Assembly: GCF_018131225.1 (NCBI RefSeq)
Contig: NZ_JAFCMM010000002.1
Location: 372,001 to 436,000, forward strand
Direction of reading: 5' to 3'
DNA from: Bradyrhizobium sp. U87765 SZCCT0048
GTDB taxonomy: Bacteria; Pseudomonadota; Alphaproteobacteria; Rhizobiales; Xanthobacteraceae
Length of the DNA stretch: 64,000 nucleotides
Positions within the stretch are counted from its first letter, which is position 1; every line of letters starts with the position of its first letter. The notes below the pieces were generated by a model. It did no database searches. It worked only from the letters and a program-made list of their open reading frames with translations, and was not told the origin of the DNA. Both the position numbers and the translations under genes were made by a program. Positions 44,177 through 52,414 of the stretch are shown piece by piece.

Positions 44177-45112
44177 TCAGGTCAGCGGTGCAGCGCTGGC
44201 CGCGAGGCCGCGGTGATGCGCATGCCAGTGCTCGGCGATGGCGCGGCGGGTCGGCGTCCAGACGCCGTCATGGCGCGCGATGTAATCGAGGAAGCGTTGC
44301 AGCGCCATGGCGCGGCCGGGGCGACCAACGAGACGGCAGTGCAGCCCGATCGACATCATCTTCGGTGCGGTCTCGCCCTCGGCGTAGAGCAGGTCGAAGC
44401 CGTCCTTCAGATAGGTGAAGAAGTCCTCGCCGGTCGCAAAGCCCTGCGGGTTGATGAAGCGCATGTCGTTGTTGTCGAGCGTATACGGTATGACGAGATG
44501 CGGCTCTTGCGGCCCGTTCAGCCAGTACGGCAGGTCGTCGGCGTAGGAATCCGACAGGTACAGAAGACCGCCGGCCTCCGCCACCAGACGCAGGGTGTTG
44601 ATCGAGGAGCGGCCGGTGTACCAGCCAACCGGGCGCTCGCCCGTCGCCGCGGTATGGACGCGGATCGCCTCCGCGATCGCGGCGCGCTCTTCGCCCTCGG
44701 TCATGGTCTTGTGCTCGATCCATTTCAGGCCGTGGCAGGCGATGTCCCAGTGGGCCTCGCGCATCGCGGCGACAACATCGGGATTGCGGGCGAGCGCGGT
44801 CGCGACACCGAACACGGTGACGCCGATGTTGCGCGCGGTCAGCATCCGCCACAACCGCCAGAAACCGGCGCGCGAGCCGTACTCGAACATCGATTCGATA
44901 TTGGCGTGACGCTCGCCGGGCCACGGCTGAGCCCCCAGCACATCCGACAGGAACGCCTCCGATGCCGGATCGCCGTGCAGGATGTTGTTCTCGCCACCCT
45001 CCTCGAAATTGACCACGAACTGCACGGCGACACGCGCCCGGCCGGGCCACTGCGGATGGGGCGGATTGCGGCCGTAGCCGCGGAGGTCACGGGGATAGGA
45101 TTGACTGGTCAT
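44177..45112 (-). CDS. puuE: PuuE-type allantoinase (polysaccharide deacetylase family)
   Basis: A 311-residue cofactor-independent allantoinase of the NodB/polysaccharide deacetylase fold, hydrolysing (S)-allantoin to allantoate. It contains the family blocks RDLRGYGRNPPHPQWPG, NFEEGGEN, DIACHGLKWIEH and GWYTGRSS seen in PuuE proteins. ATG 45112 (MTSQSYPRDLRGYG) is preferred over an upstream in-frame start. It leads a two-gene leftward unit with the fusion enzyme, separated from the upstream dehydratase operon by a terminator. Confidence 0.92.
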   Translation of the reverse strand: MTSQSYPRDLRGYGRNPPHPQWPGRARVAVQFVVNFEEGGENNILHGDPASEAFLSDVLGAQPWPGERHANIESMFEYGSRAGFWRLWRMLTARNIGVTVFGVATALARNPDVVAAMREAHWDIACHGLKWIEHKTMTEGEERAAIAEAIRVHTAATGERPVGWYTGRSSINTLRLVAEAGGLLYLSDSYADDLPYWLNGPQEPHLVIPYTLDNNDMRFINPQGFATGEDFFTYLKDGFDLLYAEGETAPKMMSIGLHCRLVGRPGRAMALQRFLDYIARHDGVWTPTRRAIAEHWHAHHRGLAASAAPLT

Positions 45113-45130
45113 CACTCGGCATCGCCTGCA

Positions 45131-45169
45131 CAAACAAAAGGGCTGCGGCCCACATTGAAGGCCGCGGCC
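45131..45169 (-). terminator. Rho-independent terminator after the UxaA/GarD-type gene
   Basis: On the minus strand a 10-bp stem (GGCCGCGGCC with GGCCGCAGCC, one mismatch) with a nine-base loop is followed by CTTTTGTTTG. It lies 27-65 bp downstream of the dehydratase stop and separates that operon from the allantoinase unit. Confidence 0.75.
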
Positions 45170-45195
45170 GCGTTATGCAAGCGAGCTGGCGGGCG

Positions 45196-46719
45196 TCACA
45201 TCGTGGCGCCGAGCACCCAGGGCGCGAATTCGGCGCCGCCGAAATCGAAGCTTTCGCTCTTGGTCGGCTCGCCGGACGCGACCCGCAGCATCAGCTCGAA
45301 GATGCGCTGGCCGCACTGCTGCACGTTCTCGTCGCCATCGAGGATGGTGCCGCAGTTGACGTCCATGTCGTCTTCCATCCGCTTGTACATCGGCGTATTG
45401 GTGGCGAGCTTGATCGAAGGCGACGGCTTGCAGCCGAACACGCTGCCGCGGCCGGTGGTGAAGCACACGAGGTTGGCGCCGCCGGCGACCTGTCCCGTGG
45501 CCGCCACCGGGTCGTAGCCGGGGGTATCCATGAACACGAAGCCCTTCTTCGTGATCTGCTCGGCGTAGTTGAGCACATCGACGAGATTGGTCGAGCCGGC
45601 CTTGGCCATCGCCCCCAGCGACTTCTCCAGGATGGTGGTAAGGCCGCCGGCCTTGTTGCCGGGGCTGGGATTGGCATTCATCTCCGCGCCCTCGCGCGCG
45701 GTGTACTCGTCCCACCAGCGCATCAGGCCGACGAGCTTTTCGCCGACCTCGCGGCTGACGGCGCGGCGCGTGAGCAGGTGCTCGGCGCCGTAGGTCTCGG
45801 GTGTCTCGGAGAGCACCACCGTGCCGCCATGGCGCACCACGAGATCGCTGGCCGCGCCGAGCGCCGGGTTGGCGGACACGCCGGAATAGCCGTCGGAGCC
45901 GCCGCACTGCAGGGCGACGGTCAGTTCGCTCGCAGGCACCGCGACGCGCGTCACCTTGTTGGCATCGGTGAGCGCCTCGCGCACGAAGGCGACGCCGGCC
46001 TCCACCGTCTTGCGGGTGCCGCCGATGCTCTGGATCTCCAGTTCGCGCAGCCGGCCGGCGAGCTTCTGCTCCTGCATCAGGCCGCCGATCTGGTTGACCT
46101 CGCAGCCGAGCCCGAGCACCACCACCGCCGAGAAATTGACGTGGCGGGCATAGCCGCCGAGGGTCCGCCGCAGCAGCTTGAGCGGCTCGTCCTGGGTCAT
46201 GCCGCAGCCGGTCTTGTGGGTCAGCGCCACCACGCCGTCGACGTTGGGAAAATCCGCCAGCGGATTGTCGCCGGTGAACGGGTTCTTGCGGAACATGTCT
46301 GCGACCATCCCTGCGACATGGGCGCTGCAGTTCACGCTGGTGAGCAGGCCGATGTAGTTGCGGGTGGCGACGCGGCCGTCCGGGCGGCGAATGCCCATGA
46401 ACGTCGCGGGCACGTCGACCGGCTCGACCGGCTTCGCGTCGACGCCATAGGCATAGTCCTTGGCGAAATCGCCCATACCGCAATTCTGGGTGTGGACATG
46501 CTGGCCCGGCTCGATCGGCATCGTGGCGAAGCCGATGATCTGGCCATAGCGCCGCACCGGTTCGCCGACCACGATCGGCCGCACCGCCACCTTGTGGCCC
46601 GCCGGCACGCGATCCCGCGCGGCAACCCCATCGGCGACGACGGTTCCGGGCAGCAGCGTGGCGCGGGCGATGACAACGTTGTCGTCGGGATGCAGGCGGA
46701 TGACGGGAGCGGGGGTCAT
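45196..46719 (-). CDS. UxaA/GarD-family sugar-acid dehydratase
   Basis: A 507-residue hydro-lyase. An N-terminal SAF domain (about 5-95) joins the altronate/galactarate dehydratase catalytic region (about 105-507) with GIRRPDGRVATRNYIG, KTGCGMTQ, LQCGGSDGYSGVSANPALG and a C-terminal cysteine region (VFGCKPSPSIKL, DVNCGTILDG). Family reactions are dehydration of altronate or galactarate to 2-keto-3-deoxy acids; a related branch (SuyAB) eliminates sulfite from sulfolactate. Start ATG 46719 has AAGAGGA upstream. The adjacent 2-keto-3-deoxy-acid-type aldolase favours a sugar-acid substrate. Confidence 0.88.
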   Translation of the reverse strand: MTPAPVIRLHPDDNVVIARATLLPGTVVADGVAARDRVPAGHKVAVRPIVVGEPVRRYGQIIGFATMPIEPGQHVHTQNCGMGDFAKDYAYGVDAKPVEPVDVPATFMGIRRPDGRVATRNYIGLLTSVNCSAHVAGMVADMFRKNPFTGDNPLADFPNVDGVVALTHKTGCGMTQDEPLKLLRRTLGGYARHVNFSAVVVLGLGCEVNQIGGLMQEQKLAGRLRELEIQSIGGTRKTVEAGVAFVREALTDANKVTRVAVPASELTVALQCGGSDGYSGVSANPALGAASDLVVRHGGTVVLSETPETYGAEHLLTRRAVSREVGEKLVGLMRWWDEYTAREGAEMNANPSPGNKAGGLTTILEKSLGAMAKAGSTNLVDVLNYAEQITKKGFVFMDTPGYDPVAATGQVAGGANLVCFTTGRGSVFGCKPSPSIKLATNTPMYKRMEDDMDVNCGTILDGDENVQQCGQRIFELMLRVASGEPTKSESFDFGGAEFAPWVLGATM

Positions 46720-46763
46720 GGCGGTCCTCTTGAGGTCCTCTCTCAAACACATCGATCGCCGCT

Positions 46764-46867
46764 CCTCATCCTGAGAAGGGACCGGAGGTCGCGTCTCGCG
46801 GGGATGAGGCTGCGACGGGGCCTCATGGTTCGAGACGCGCGGCGTGGCCGCGCTCCTCACCATGAGG
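46764..46867. repeat. Bipartite palindromic repeat, copy 3
   Basis: CCTCATCC...GGATGAGG (46764-46809), then CCTCATGGT...ACCATGAGG (46821-46867), the second with an inner GCGCGGC/GCCGCGC-like stem. It occupies nearly the whole gap between the aldolase and dehydratase genes, inside a presumed operon. Confidence 0.85.
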
Positions 46868-46875
46868 GAATAGTG

Positions 46876-47658
46876 CTACGCGCGGCCGCCGGAATCCTTG
46901 CGGGTCTGCTGCACCGACGTCTTGGCGAACTGGGCAAGGAGACCGCTGTCGTTGAGCAGCGTCACCAGCTTGAAGCCCATGTTGATGTTGCGCGCCGCAC
47001 CGGCCGCACCGCTGCAGTGGATTCCCGGATAGATGCCGCGCTTGTCGCATTCCTTGAGCAGCTTGTCGTAGATCTTGAGAATCTCCGGCTCGTCGCGGTC
47101 GAGCTTGGGCACGAGGCCGTAGGAAAAACCGAGATCGGACGGGCCGATATAGACGCCGGCGATGCCCTCGACGTCGAGGATCGCCTCCATGTTCTCGACC
47201 GCGGTGCGGGTCTCGATCATCGGCAAGCAGAGCGTCTCCTGGTTGGCCGTCTGCTGATAGGCGCCGGCGTCGCCATACAGGCCGGAGCGGATCGGGCCGT
47301 TGCTGCGATTGCCGCGCGGCGGATACTTGCAGGCCGCGACGAACGCTTCCGCCTCTTCTCTGGTGTTGATCATCGGGCAGATCACGCCATAGGCGCCGCC
47401 GTCGAGCACCTTGCCGATGATGCCGGGCTCGTTCCACGGCACCCGCACCATCGGCGTCACCGGATGGCCGTTCATCGCCTGGAAGCACTGCACCATGGAC
47501 TGATAGTCCTGCACGCCATGCTGAAGATCGACGGTGACACTGTCGAAGCCGCACTGCGCCATGACCTCGGCGGAGAAGCCCGACGGGATCGCGAGCCATC
47601 CATTCACCACCGCCTTGCCCGAAGCCCAAATTTCCTTGACCCTGTTCGCCATCATCAT
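46876..47658 (-). CDS. HpcH/HpaI-family class II aldolase
   Basis: A 260-residue metal-dependent aldolase of the HpcH/HpaI family, cleaving 2-keto-3-deoxy acids to pyruvate and an aldehyde. Visible: WLAIPSGFSAEVMAQCGFDSVTVDLQHG (first half contains the usual D-x-E/Q-H site), RVPWNEPGIIGKVLDGGAYGVICPMI, and YIGPSDLGFSYG with the metal-binding Glu/Asp region MIETRTAVENMEAI. Cytosolic. Between the Ldh-family gene upstream and the dehydratase downstream, all leftward; fits a dehydratase-to-aldolase sugar-acid route. Confidence 0.9.
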   Translation of the reverse strand: MMMANRVKEIWASGKAVVNGWLAIPSGFSAEVMAQCGFDSVTVDLQHGVQDYQSMVQCFQAMNGHPVTPMVRVPWNEPGIIGKVLDGGAYGVICPMINTREEAEAFVAACKYPPRGNRSNGPIRSGLYGDAGAYQQTANQETLCLPMIETRTAVENMEAILDVEGIAGVYIGPSDLGFSYGLVPKLDRDEPEILKIYDKLLKECDKRGIYPGIHCSGAAGAARNINMGFKLVTLLNDSGLLAQFAKTSVQQTRKDSGGRA

Positions 47659-47719
47659 GTCCTGTCGTTGGTCTGTTGGTTCGCCGTCACGCGCAGCATA
47701 GCGATTTCCCGTGCGCGAG

Positions 47720-48808
47720 CTATGCCGTCACGCGCGTGATGAGGTCCTCACTTATGCCGACATCGCGGGCGGTGGCCGTGATCGCCGCCCAGGTGTCGTC
47801 CGGCAACGGTACGCCATTCGCCATCCGCTCGGCGCGCAGGCGCGCTTCCGGCTCGCCGGGAACGAGTACTTCGTCGTGTCCCGCCGCGGGACGGCTCGCC
47901 TTGAAGAAATCGACGTAGCGGCTGATCTCGCCGTCGAAGAATTCACCGACATCGATCCGCGCGGGATCGATGAAGATCGCGAACATACCGTTGGCGAAAC
48001 GCCGCGGCGCGCTGGTCGCGCCGTTGCCGGTCAGCGCGCCGCCGAGCAATTCGCAAATCAGTGCAAGGCCCGATCCCTTGTGCTCGCCGAAAGCGCGGAT
48101 CGCGCCAAGACCCTTGGAGTGATCTCGCGGGCCCTGCGCCTCATATGGACCATAGAGCAGCGTCGGATCCTCGCTCAGCGTGCCGTCCGGGCCAATCAGC
48201 GCGCCCTTGGGCAGCTTCTTGCCGCCTCGGCTCGCCACGAGTGCCTTGCCTTCCGCGACCATCGAGGTGGCGAAATCCAGCACGATCGGCGGACGGCCGT
48301 TGCCGCGCGGAATGCCGACGCAATAGGGCGCGGTCGACAGCCGGCGGTCGACGCCGCCATAGGGCGCCACCAGGATCGATCCGGCGGCGGTGACGAAATA
48401 GATCGACACCAGCCCCTCGGCCGCCGCCATCTCCGCCCAGTCGCCGATCCGGCCGATATGCCCGGAGTTGCGCAACGTGATCGCCGCGAGGCCCGCCGCC
48501 TTGCATTTTTCGATGCCGATGGCGACCGCCTGCGGTCCGACCGTCTGGCCATAGCCGAAGCAGCCGTCGATCACGGCCAGCGATGGCGTATCGACCAGAA
48601 GCTGCACCGTGCGGTCCGGCACGATGTCGCCGTTCCGGAGCCAGCGCATGTAGACCGGCACGCGGATTACGCCATGGCTGTCATGACCGGTGAGATTGGC
48701 GGTGACGAGATAGCGGCCGATGCGCTCGGCTTCGGCGGCGGACGATCCCGCGCGATCGAAGATGGCAGCGACGAAATCGATCAGGGGCTCGTAGGGGATC
48801 GTAACCAT
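47720..48808 (-). CDS. Ldh2-family (malate/L-lactate/ureidoglycolate-type) dehydrogenase
   Basis: A 362-residue NAD(P)-dependent 2-hydroxyacid dehydrogenase of the Ldh2/YlbC/YiaK superfamily: TGHDSHGVIRVPVYMRWL carrying the catalytic histidine, RNSGHIGRIGDWAE, TAPYCVGIPRGNGRPPIVLDFATS (cofactor/substrate region), and AFGEHKGSGLALICELLGG. Members oxidise malate, L-lactate, sulfolactate or ureidoglycolate, or reduce 2,3-diketogulonate. Context points to a hydroxy- or sugar-acid; ureidoglycolate dehydrogenase (AllD) is an alternative because allantoin genes lie 3 kb away. ATG 48808 is the family start. Confidence 0.88.
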   Translation of the reverse strand: MVTIPYEPLIDFVAAIFDRAGSSAAEAERIGRYLVTANLTGHDSHGVIRVPVYMRWLRNGDIVPDRTVQLLVDTPSLAVIDGCFGYGQTVGPQAVAIGIEKCKAAGLAAITLRNSGHIGRIGDWAEMAAAEGLVSIYFVTAAGSILVAPYGGVDRRLSTAPYCVGIPRGNGRPPIVLDFATSMVAEGKALVASRGGKKLPKGALIGPDGTLSEDPTLLYGPYEAQGPRDHSKGLGAIRAFGEHKGSGLALICELLGGALTGNGATSAPRRFANGMFAIFIDPARIDVGEFFDGEISRYVDFFKASRPAAGHDEVLVPGEPEARLRAERMANGVPLPDDTWAAITATARDVGISEDLITRVTA

Positions 48809-48841
48809 CAGGACGTTGCCTTGCAGTTCGGTGGACGGACT

Positions 48842-48945
48842 GGAGCGCGTTCGCTTTTGACGCAATCGCAAACGCGCTCCCGATTCTTGTTTTGACGCGT
48901 TTTCTTCACGCGAACCGGTCCCCGCTTCGCTCGAAAACGCTCTAG
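48842..48945. repeat. Double foldback repeat at the end of livF
   Basis: GGAGCGCGTT (48842-48851) pairs with AACGCGCTCC (48871-48880), and GCGTTTTC (48897-48904) pairs with GAAAACGC (48933-48940). The right end overlaps the livF stop codon region. It is a dispersed-repeat-type sequence, distinct from the CCTCAT family. Confidence 0.75.
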
Positions 48946-49676
48946 ACCGCGACCTTGGCGTGGCCGCCGAGATAAGCGGCGCGGATCGCCTCGTTGCTCC
49001 AGAGATCCTCGGGCTTGCCGCCGAGCACCAGGCGTCCGGTCTCCAGCACATAGCCGCGGTCGGCGACCGACAGCCCCATGCGCGCGTTCTGCTCCACCAG
49101 CAGCACCGTGGTGCCGCGACGCTGGATCTCGGCAATGATGCGGAACACCGCCTGCACGATCACCGGCGCGAGGCCGAGCGACGGCTCGTCGAGCAGCAGC
49201 AGCCGCGGCTTGGCCATCAGCCCGCGCGCTACAGCGACCATCTGCAGCTGGCCACCGGACAGCGTCCAGCCCAGCGCGTCGGCGAACTTGCGGATATCCG
49301 GGAACAGGTCGAACATCGCGTCGGCCTCGCGCGCGAGCTCGGCCTTGCCGGCACGGCGGTTCGAGCCGCCGAGCATGATGTTCTCCCGCACCGTGAGGCC
49401 GGGAAACACCCGGCGGCCTTCCGGCACGTGGGCGATGCCGAGGCGCACGATCTCCTCGGGATGGCGGCCGGCGATCGACTGGCCGTCGAACAGGATGTCG
49501 CCGCTTGACGGCTTGCTCAGGCCTGAAATCGCCCGCAGCGTGGTCGACTTGCCGGCGCCGTTGCTGCCGAGCAGCGTCACCACCTGCCCCGCATCGACGC
49601 TGAACGAGATGCCGCGCAGCGCCTCGATCTCGCCGTAGCGGACATTGAGATCCCTGACTTCCAGCAGCGGCATCAT
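48942..49676 (-). CDS. livF: Liv-type ABC transporter ATP-binding protein (LivF)
   Basis: A 244-residue ATPase: Walker A GSNGAGKSTT, Q-loop region, signature LSGGQLQM, Walker B LLLLDEPSLGLAP and switch histidine/VEQNA motif. LivF subfamily features include VPEGRRVFPGLTV. It energises import through LivH/LivM. Its start overlaps the LivM-LivG fusion stop by four bases. The LivF C-terminus is shared with a dispersed repeat. Confidence 0.95.
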   Translation of the reverse strand: MMPLLEVRDLNVRYGEIEALRGISFSVDAGQVVTLLGSNGAGKSTTLRAISGLSKPSSGDILFDGQSIAGRHPEEIVRLGIAHVPEGRRVFPGLTVRENIMLGGSNRRAGKAELAREADAMFDLFPDIRKFADALGWTLSGGQLQMVAVARGLMAKPRLLLLDEPSLGLAPVIVQAVFRIIAEIQRRGTTVLLVEQNARMGLSVADRGYVLETGRLVLGGKPEDLWSNEAIRAAYLGGHAKVAV

Positions 49677-51448
49677 TCGCTCCCGAGGTAGGCGGAGATG
49701 ACATCGGGGTGCTGCAGCACCGCCAGCGACTCGCCGTCGGCGATGCGCCGACCGAAATTCAGCACGGTGATGTGCTGCGCCGCCTCGCGCACCAGCGTCA
49801 TGTCATGGTCGATGATCAGGATGGTGAGGCCGTGGGCGGCGATGCGCTTGAGCAGGTCGTGCAGCTCGACCTTCTCGCTCGAGTTCAGGCCGGCGGCCGG
49901 CTCGTCGAGCAGCAGCAGCGTCGGATTGCCGGCCAGCGCGCGGGCGATCTCGATCAGGCGCTGGTGGCCATAGGAGAAGCTGGTCACCAGCTCATGGGCG
50001 CGATCGCCGAGGCCGACGAAGGTCAGCGCCGCCAGTGCGCGTTCGGTGAGCGCGGCATGGTTCGCTCCGGCCGCCAGCGCGTTGCCTGGCCGCTCCGCGC
50101 CGATCACGACGTTTTCCAGGGCCGTCATCGAGCGGAACAGGCGGATGTTCTGGAAGGTGCGGCCAAGGCCGGCGATGGTACGGGCATGCGGCGACAGTGT
50201 CGTGATGTCGGCGCCGTCGAGCATCACCTGGCCGGCGGTCGCCTTGTAGAGCCCCGACAGCACGTTAAGCGTCGTGGTCTTGCCCGAGCCGTTGGGACCG
50301 ATCAGCGCATGCACGCCGCCACGGCGCACATCGAAATCGACGCCATCGACCGCCTTGAGGCCGCCGAAATATTTCGACAGGCCGCGCACCTGCAGCACGA
50401 CGTCGCCGCCGGTGGACGCCGGCGCGAGCTGCAGCGCGGTGCGCGCCGCCGCCGGCTCGGCCTTGCGCCGCCAGCGATCGGCCACCGTCTGCACGAAACC
50501 CCAGATGCCGTCAGGCATGAAGCGCACGATCAGGATCACCGACAAGCCGTAGATCGCGAGATAAAGGCCCGGCAGGCTCTTGAGGAAGCGGAGCCATTCC
50601 GGGATCAGGATCAGCAGCGCCGTGCCGATCACCGCGCCGATCGGCGACGCCACGCCGCCGAGCAGCGCCATGGTCATGAACACGATCGATTCGGCGAACG
50701 AGAACTGATCGGGACTGACATAGGCGAAGCCACCGGCGAACAGGCCGCCGGCGAGCCCGCCGAGCAGCGCCGACAGCGCGAACGCGGCGACCTTGGTGCG
50801 GTAGACGTCGATACCGGCGATGCTGGCGGCAAGCTCATTGTCGCGCACCGCACGCATGGCGCGGCCGATCCGCGTGTCCGGGAGCTGCCACACCGCGTAG
50901 CCGACCACCGCCAGCGCGGCGACGCAGAACGCCAGATAGGACTGCGACGAGGTCAGCAGCGACGGCCGGACGATGTTGCCGACGCCGTCCGGCCCGTGGG
51001 TCAGGCCGATGGCATTGATCATCACCAGCGTCACGATCTGCTGGAACGAGATCGTCACCATGGCGAGATAGTGACCGCCGAGCCGCAGCGTCGACATGCC
51101 CAGCACCGCGCCGGCGCCGAGCGCAACCACCGAGCCGACGACAAGGCAGATCCAGAAGCTGAGATGATAGTCGGTCGTCCCGAGACCGACCGCGTAGGCG
51201 CCGAAGCCAAAGAATGCGGCCTGGGCGAGGTTGATCTGGCCGCACAGGCCGAGCACCACCGACAGCCCGAACACCGCGATGGCGAAGGTCGAGGCCTGCA
51301 TCAGGATGTTGAGGATGTAGCCGTCGAACGGCAACACGCCGGCGGCGATCACCGCGGCAATGGCCAGCAGGAAATAAGGCAGATGGCGCACCAGCGTCGG
51401 GACGGGGCGCGCGGCGGCGATGGCGAGATTATCGCTGGACGAGCTCAT
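49673..51448 (-). CDS. livM-livG fusion: Fused Liv permease-ATPase (LivM-LivG)
   Basis: A 591-residue fusion: an inner-membrane permease half (about 20-325, LivM-type, with FGLSVVLGLCGQINLAQAAF and a conserved GxxxRAVRDNE EAA-like loop) joined by a short linker to an ATPase half (about 345-591, LivG-type) with Walker A GPNGSGKTTT, signature SYGHQR and Walker B LLLLDEPAAGLNSSEK. The fusion is known in some alphaproteobacterial Liv systems. Overlaps livH and livF by four bases each, so all are coupled. Confidence 0.95.
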   Translation of the reverse strand: MSSSSDNLAIAAARPVPTLVRHLPYFLLAIAAVIAAGVLPFDGYILNILMQASTFAIAVFGLSVVLGLCGQINLAQAAFFGFGAYAVGLGTTDYHLSFWICLVVGSVVALGAGAVLGMSTLRLGGHYLAMVTISFQQIVTLVMINAIGLTHGPDGVGNIVRPSLLTSSQSYLAFCVAALAVVGYAVWQLPDTRIGRAMRAVRDNELAASIAGIDVYRTKVAAFALSALLGGLAGGLFAGGFAYVSPDQFSFAESIVFMTMALLGGVASPIGAVIGTALLILIPEWLRFLKSLPGLYLAIYGLSVILIVRFMPDGIWGFVQTVADRWRRKAEPAAARTALQLAPASTGGDVVLQVRGLSKYFGGLKAVDGVDFDVRRGGVHALIGPNGSGKTTTLNVLSGLYKATAGQVMLDGADITTLSPHARTIAGLGRTFQNIRLFRSMTALENVVIGAERPGNALAAGANHAALTERALAALTFVGLGDRAHELVTSFSYGHQRLIEIARALAGNPTLLLLDEPAAGLNSSEKVELHDLLKRIAAHGLTILIIDHDMTLVREAAQHITVLNFGRRIADGESLAVLQHPDVISAYLGSE

Positions 51449-52320
51449 GCTTTCTCCGCGACGCGTTCACCGAAGATGCCTTGCGGCCGGAACACCAGGA
51501 ACACCACCAGCACCAGGAAGGCGAAGCCATCCTTGTAGGGCACCGAGATATAGGCGGCGCCAAAGGTCTCGATGATGCCGAGCGCGAAGCCGCCGATGAT
51601 GGCGCCTGCGACGTCGCCGAAGCCGCCGATGATGGTGGCGGCGAACGCCTTGAGCGCGATGGTCGAGCCCATCTGGATCGACACGAACAGCACCGGCGCC
51701 ACCAGGATGCCGGCGATGCCGCCGAGCACGGCGGAATAGACGAAAGTGATCATGATCATGGTCGACACGGAGATGCCGAGCAGTGAGGCCATCTCCTTGT
51801 CCTGCGAGGTCGCCTGCAGCTTCTTGCCGAGCAACGTGTGCTCGAAGAACCAGTACTGGATCGCGACCATGGCGATGGCGACCGCGATGATCAGCAGGTA
51901 CTGGCTGTCGAGATACACCGGGCCGAGCTGGATGCCGGGCGTGTCGAACCACGGCGCCAGCACCTGGGGCTGCGGGCCGTAGATCGCGAGCACCGAGTTG
52001 GCGAGCAGGATCGAGGCACCGATGGTGGCGATGATCACCGGCAGGAAGCTGCGGTTGCGCAGCGGATAATAGACGCCGAGATTGAAGATCACGCCGAGCA
52101 GCGCCATGCCGGCGAGCGCCGCCAGGAACGAGATCCAGTACGGCCAGCCGAGATCGACCGCGAACACCACCATCAGATAGGCCGCCACCATGGAGAACTC
52201 GCCCTGGGCGAAGTTGACGACATTGGTGGCGCGGAAGATCAGCACGAAACCGAGGGCGACCAGCGCGTAGACCGCGCCGATGCCGATGCCGGTGAACAGC
52301 AGTTGCAGGACCAGATCCAT
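51445..52320 (-). CDS. livH: Liv-type ABC permease (LivH)
   Basis: A 291-residue inner-membrane permease with about eight helices: GIGIGAVYALVALGFVLIFRATNVVNFAQGEF at the start and GGFGDVAGAIIGGFALGIIE near the end (family features). ATG 52320 (MDLVLQLLFTGIG) is the LivH family start; the frame is open upstream but without similarity. It follows the binding-protein gene by 94 bp and overlaps the next gene. Confidence 0.94.
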   Translation of the reverse strand: MDLVLQLLFTGIGIGAVYALVALGFVLIFRATNVVNFAQGEFSMVAAYLMVVFAVDLGWPYWISFLAALAGMALLGVIFNLGVYYPLRNRSFLPVIIATIGASILLANSVLAIYGPQPQVLAPWFDTPGIQLGPVYLDSQYLLIIAVAIAMVAIQYWFFEHTLLGKKLQATSQDKEMASLLGISVSTMIMITFVYSAVLGGIAGILVAPVLFVSIQMGSTIALKAFAATIIGGFGDVAGAIIGGFALGIIETFGAAYISVPYKDGFAFLVLVVFLVFRPQGIFGERVAEKA

Positions 52321-52414
52321 GTGCCGCTCGCGGTGCGAGGAACGAGGCTCCCGGCGGCACGTGGCCGCCGGGCGGGCGAAGTCGGCCTCCGCAGGACGGA
52401 GGCCGCGACAGCGC

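Noticed and set aside
45175..47739. 854-codon plus-strand open frame opposite the dehydratase and aldolase
   Set aside because: Antisense shadow of two well-supported enzymes; composition is typical of reverse-strand high-GC DNA.
49673..51448. Permease-ATPase fusion as a possible missing stop or assembly error
   Set aside because: Both halves are full length, the linker is reasonable, and fused LivM-LivG proteins are known in related bacteria.
49709..51538. 609-codon plus-strand open frame opposite the LivM-LivG fusion
   Set aside because: Shadow frame rich in Arg/His/Gln; the minus strand carries complete Walker motifs and membrane helices.
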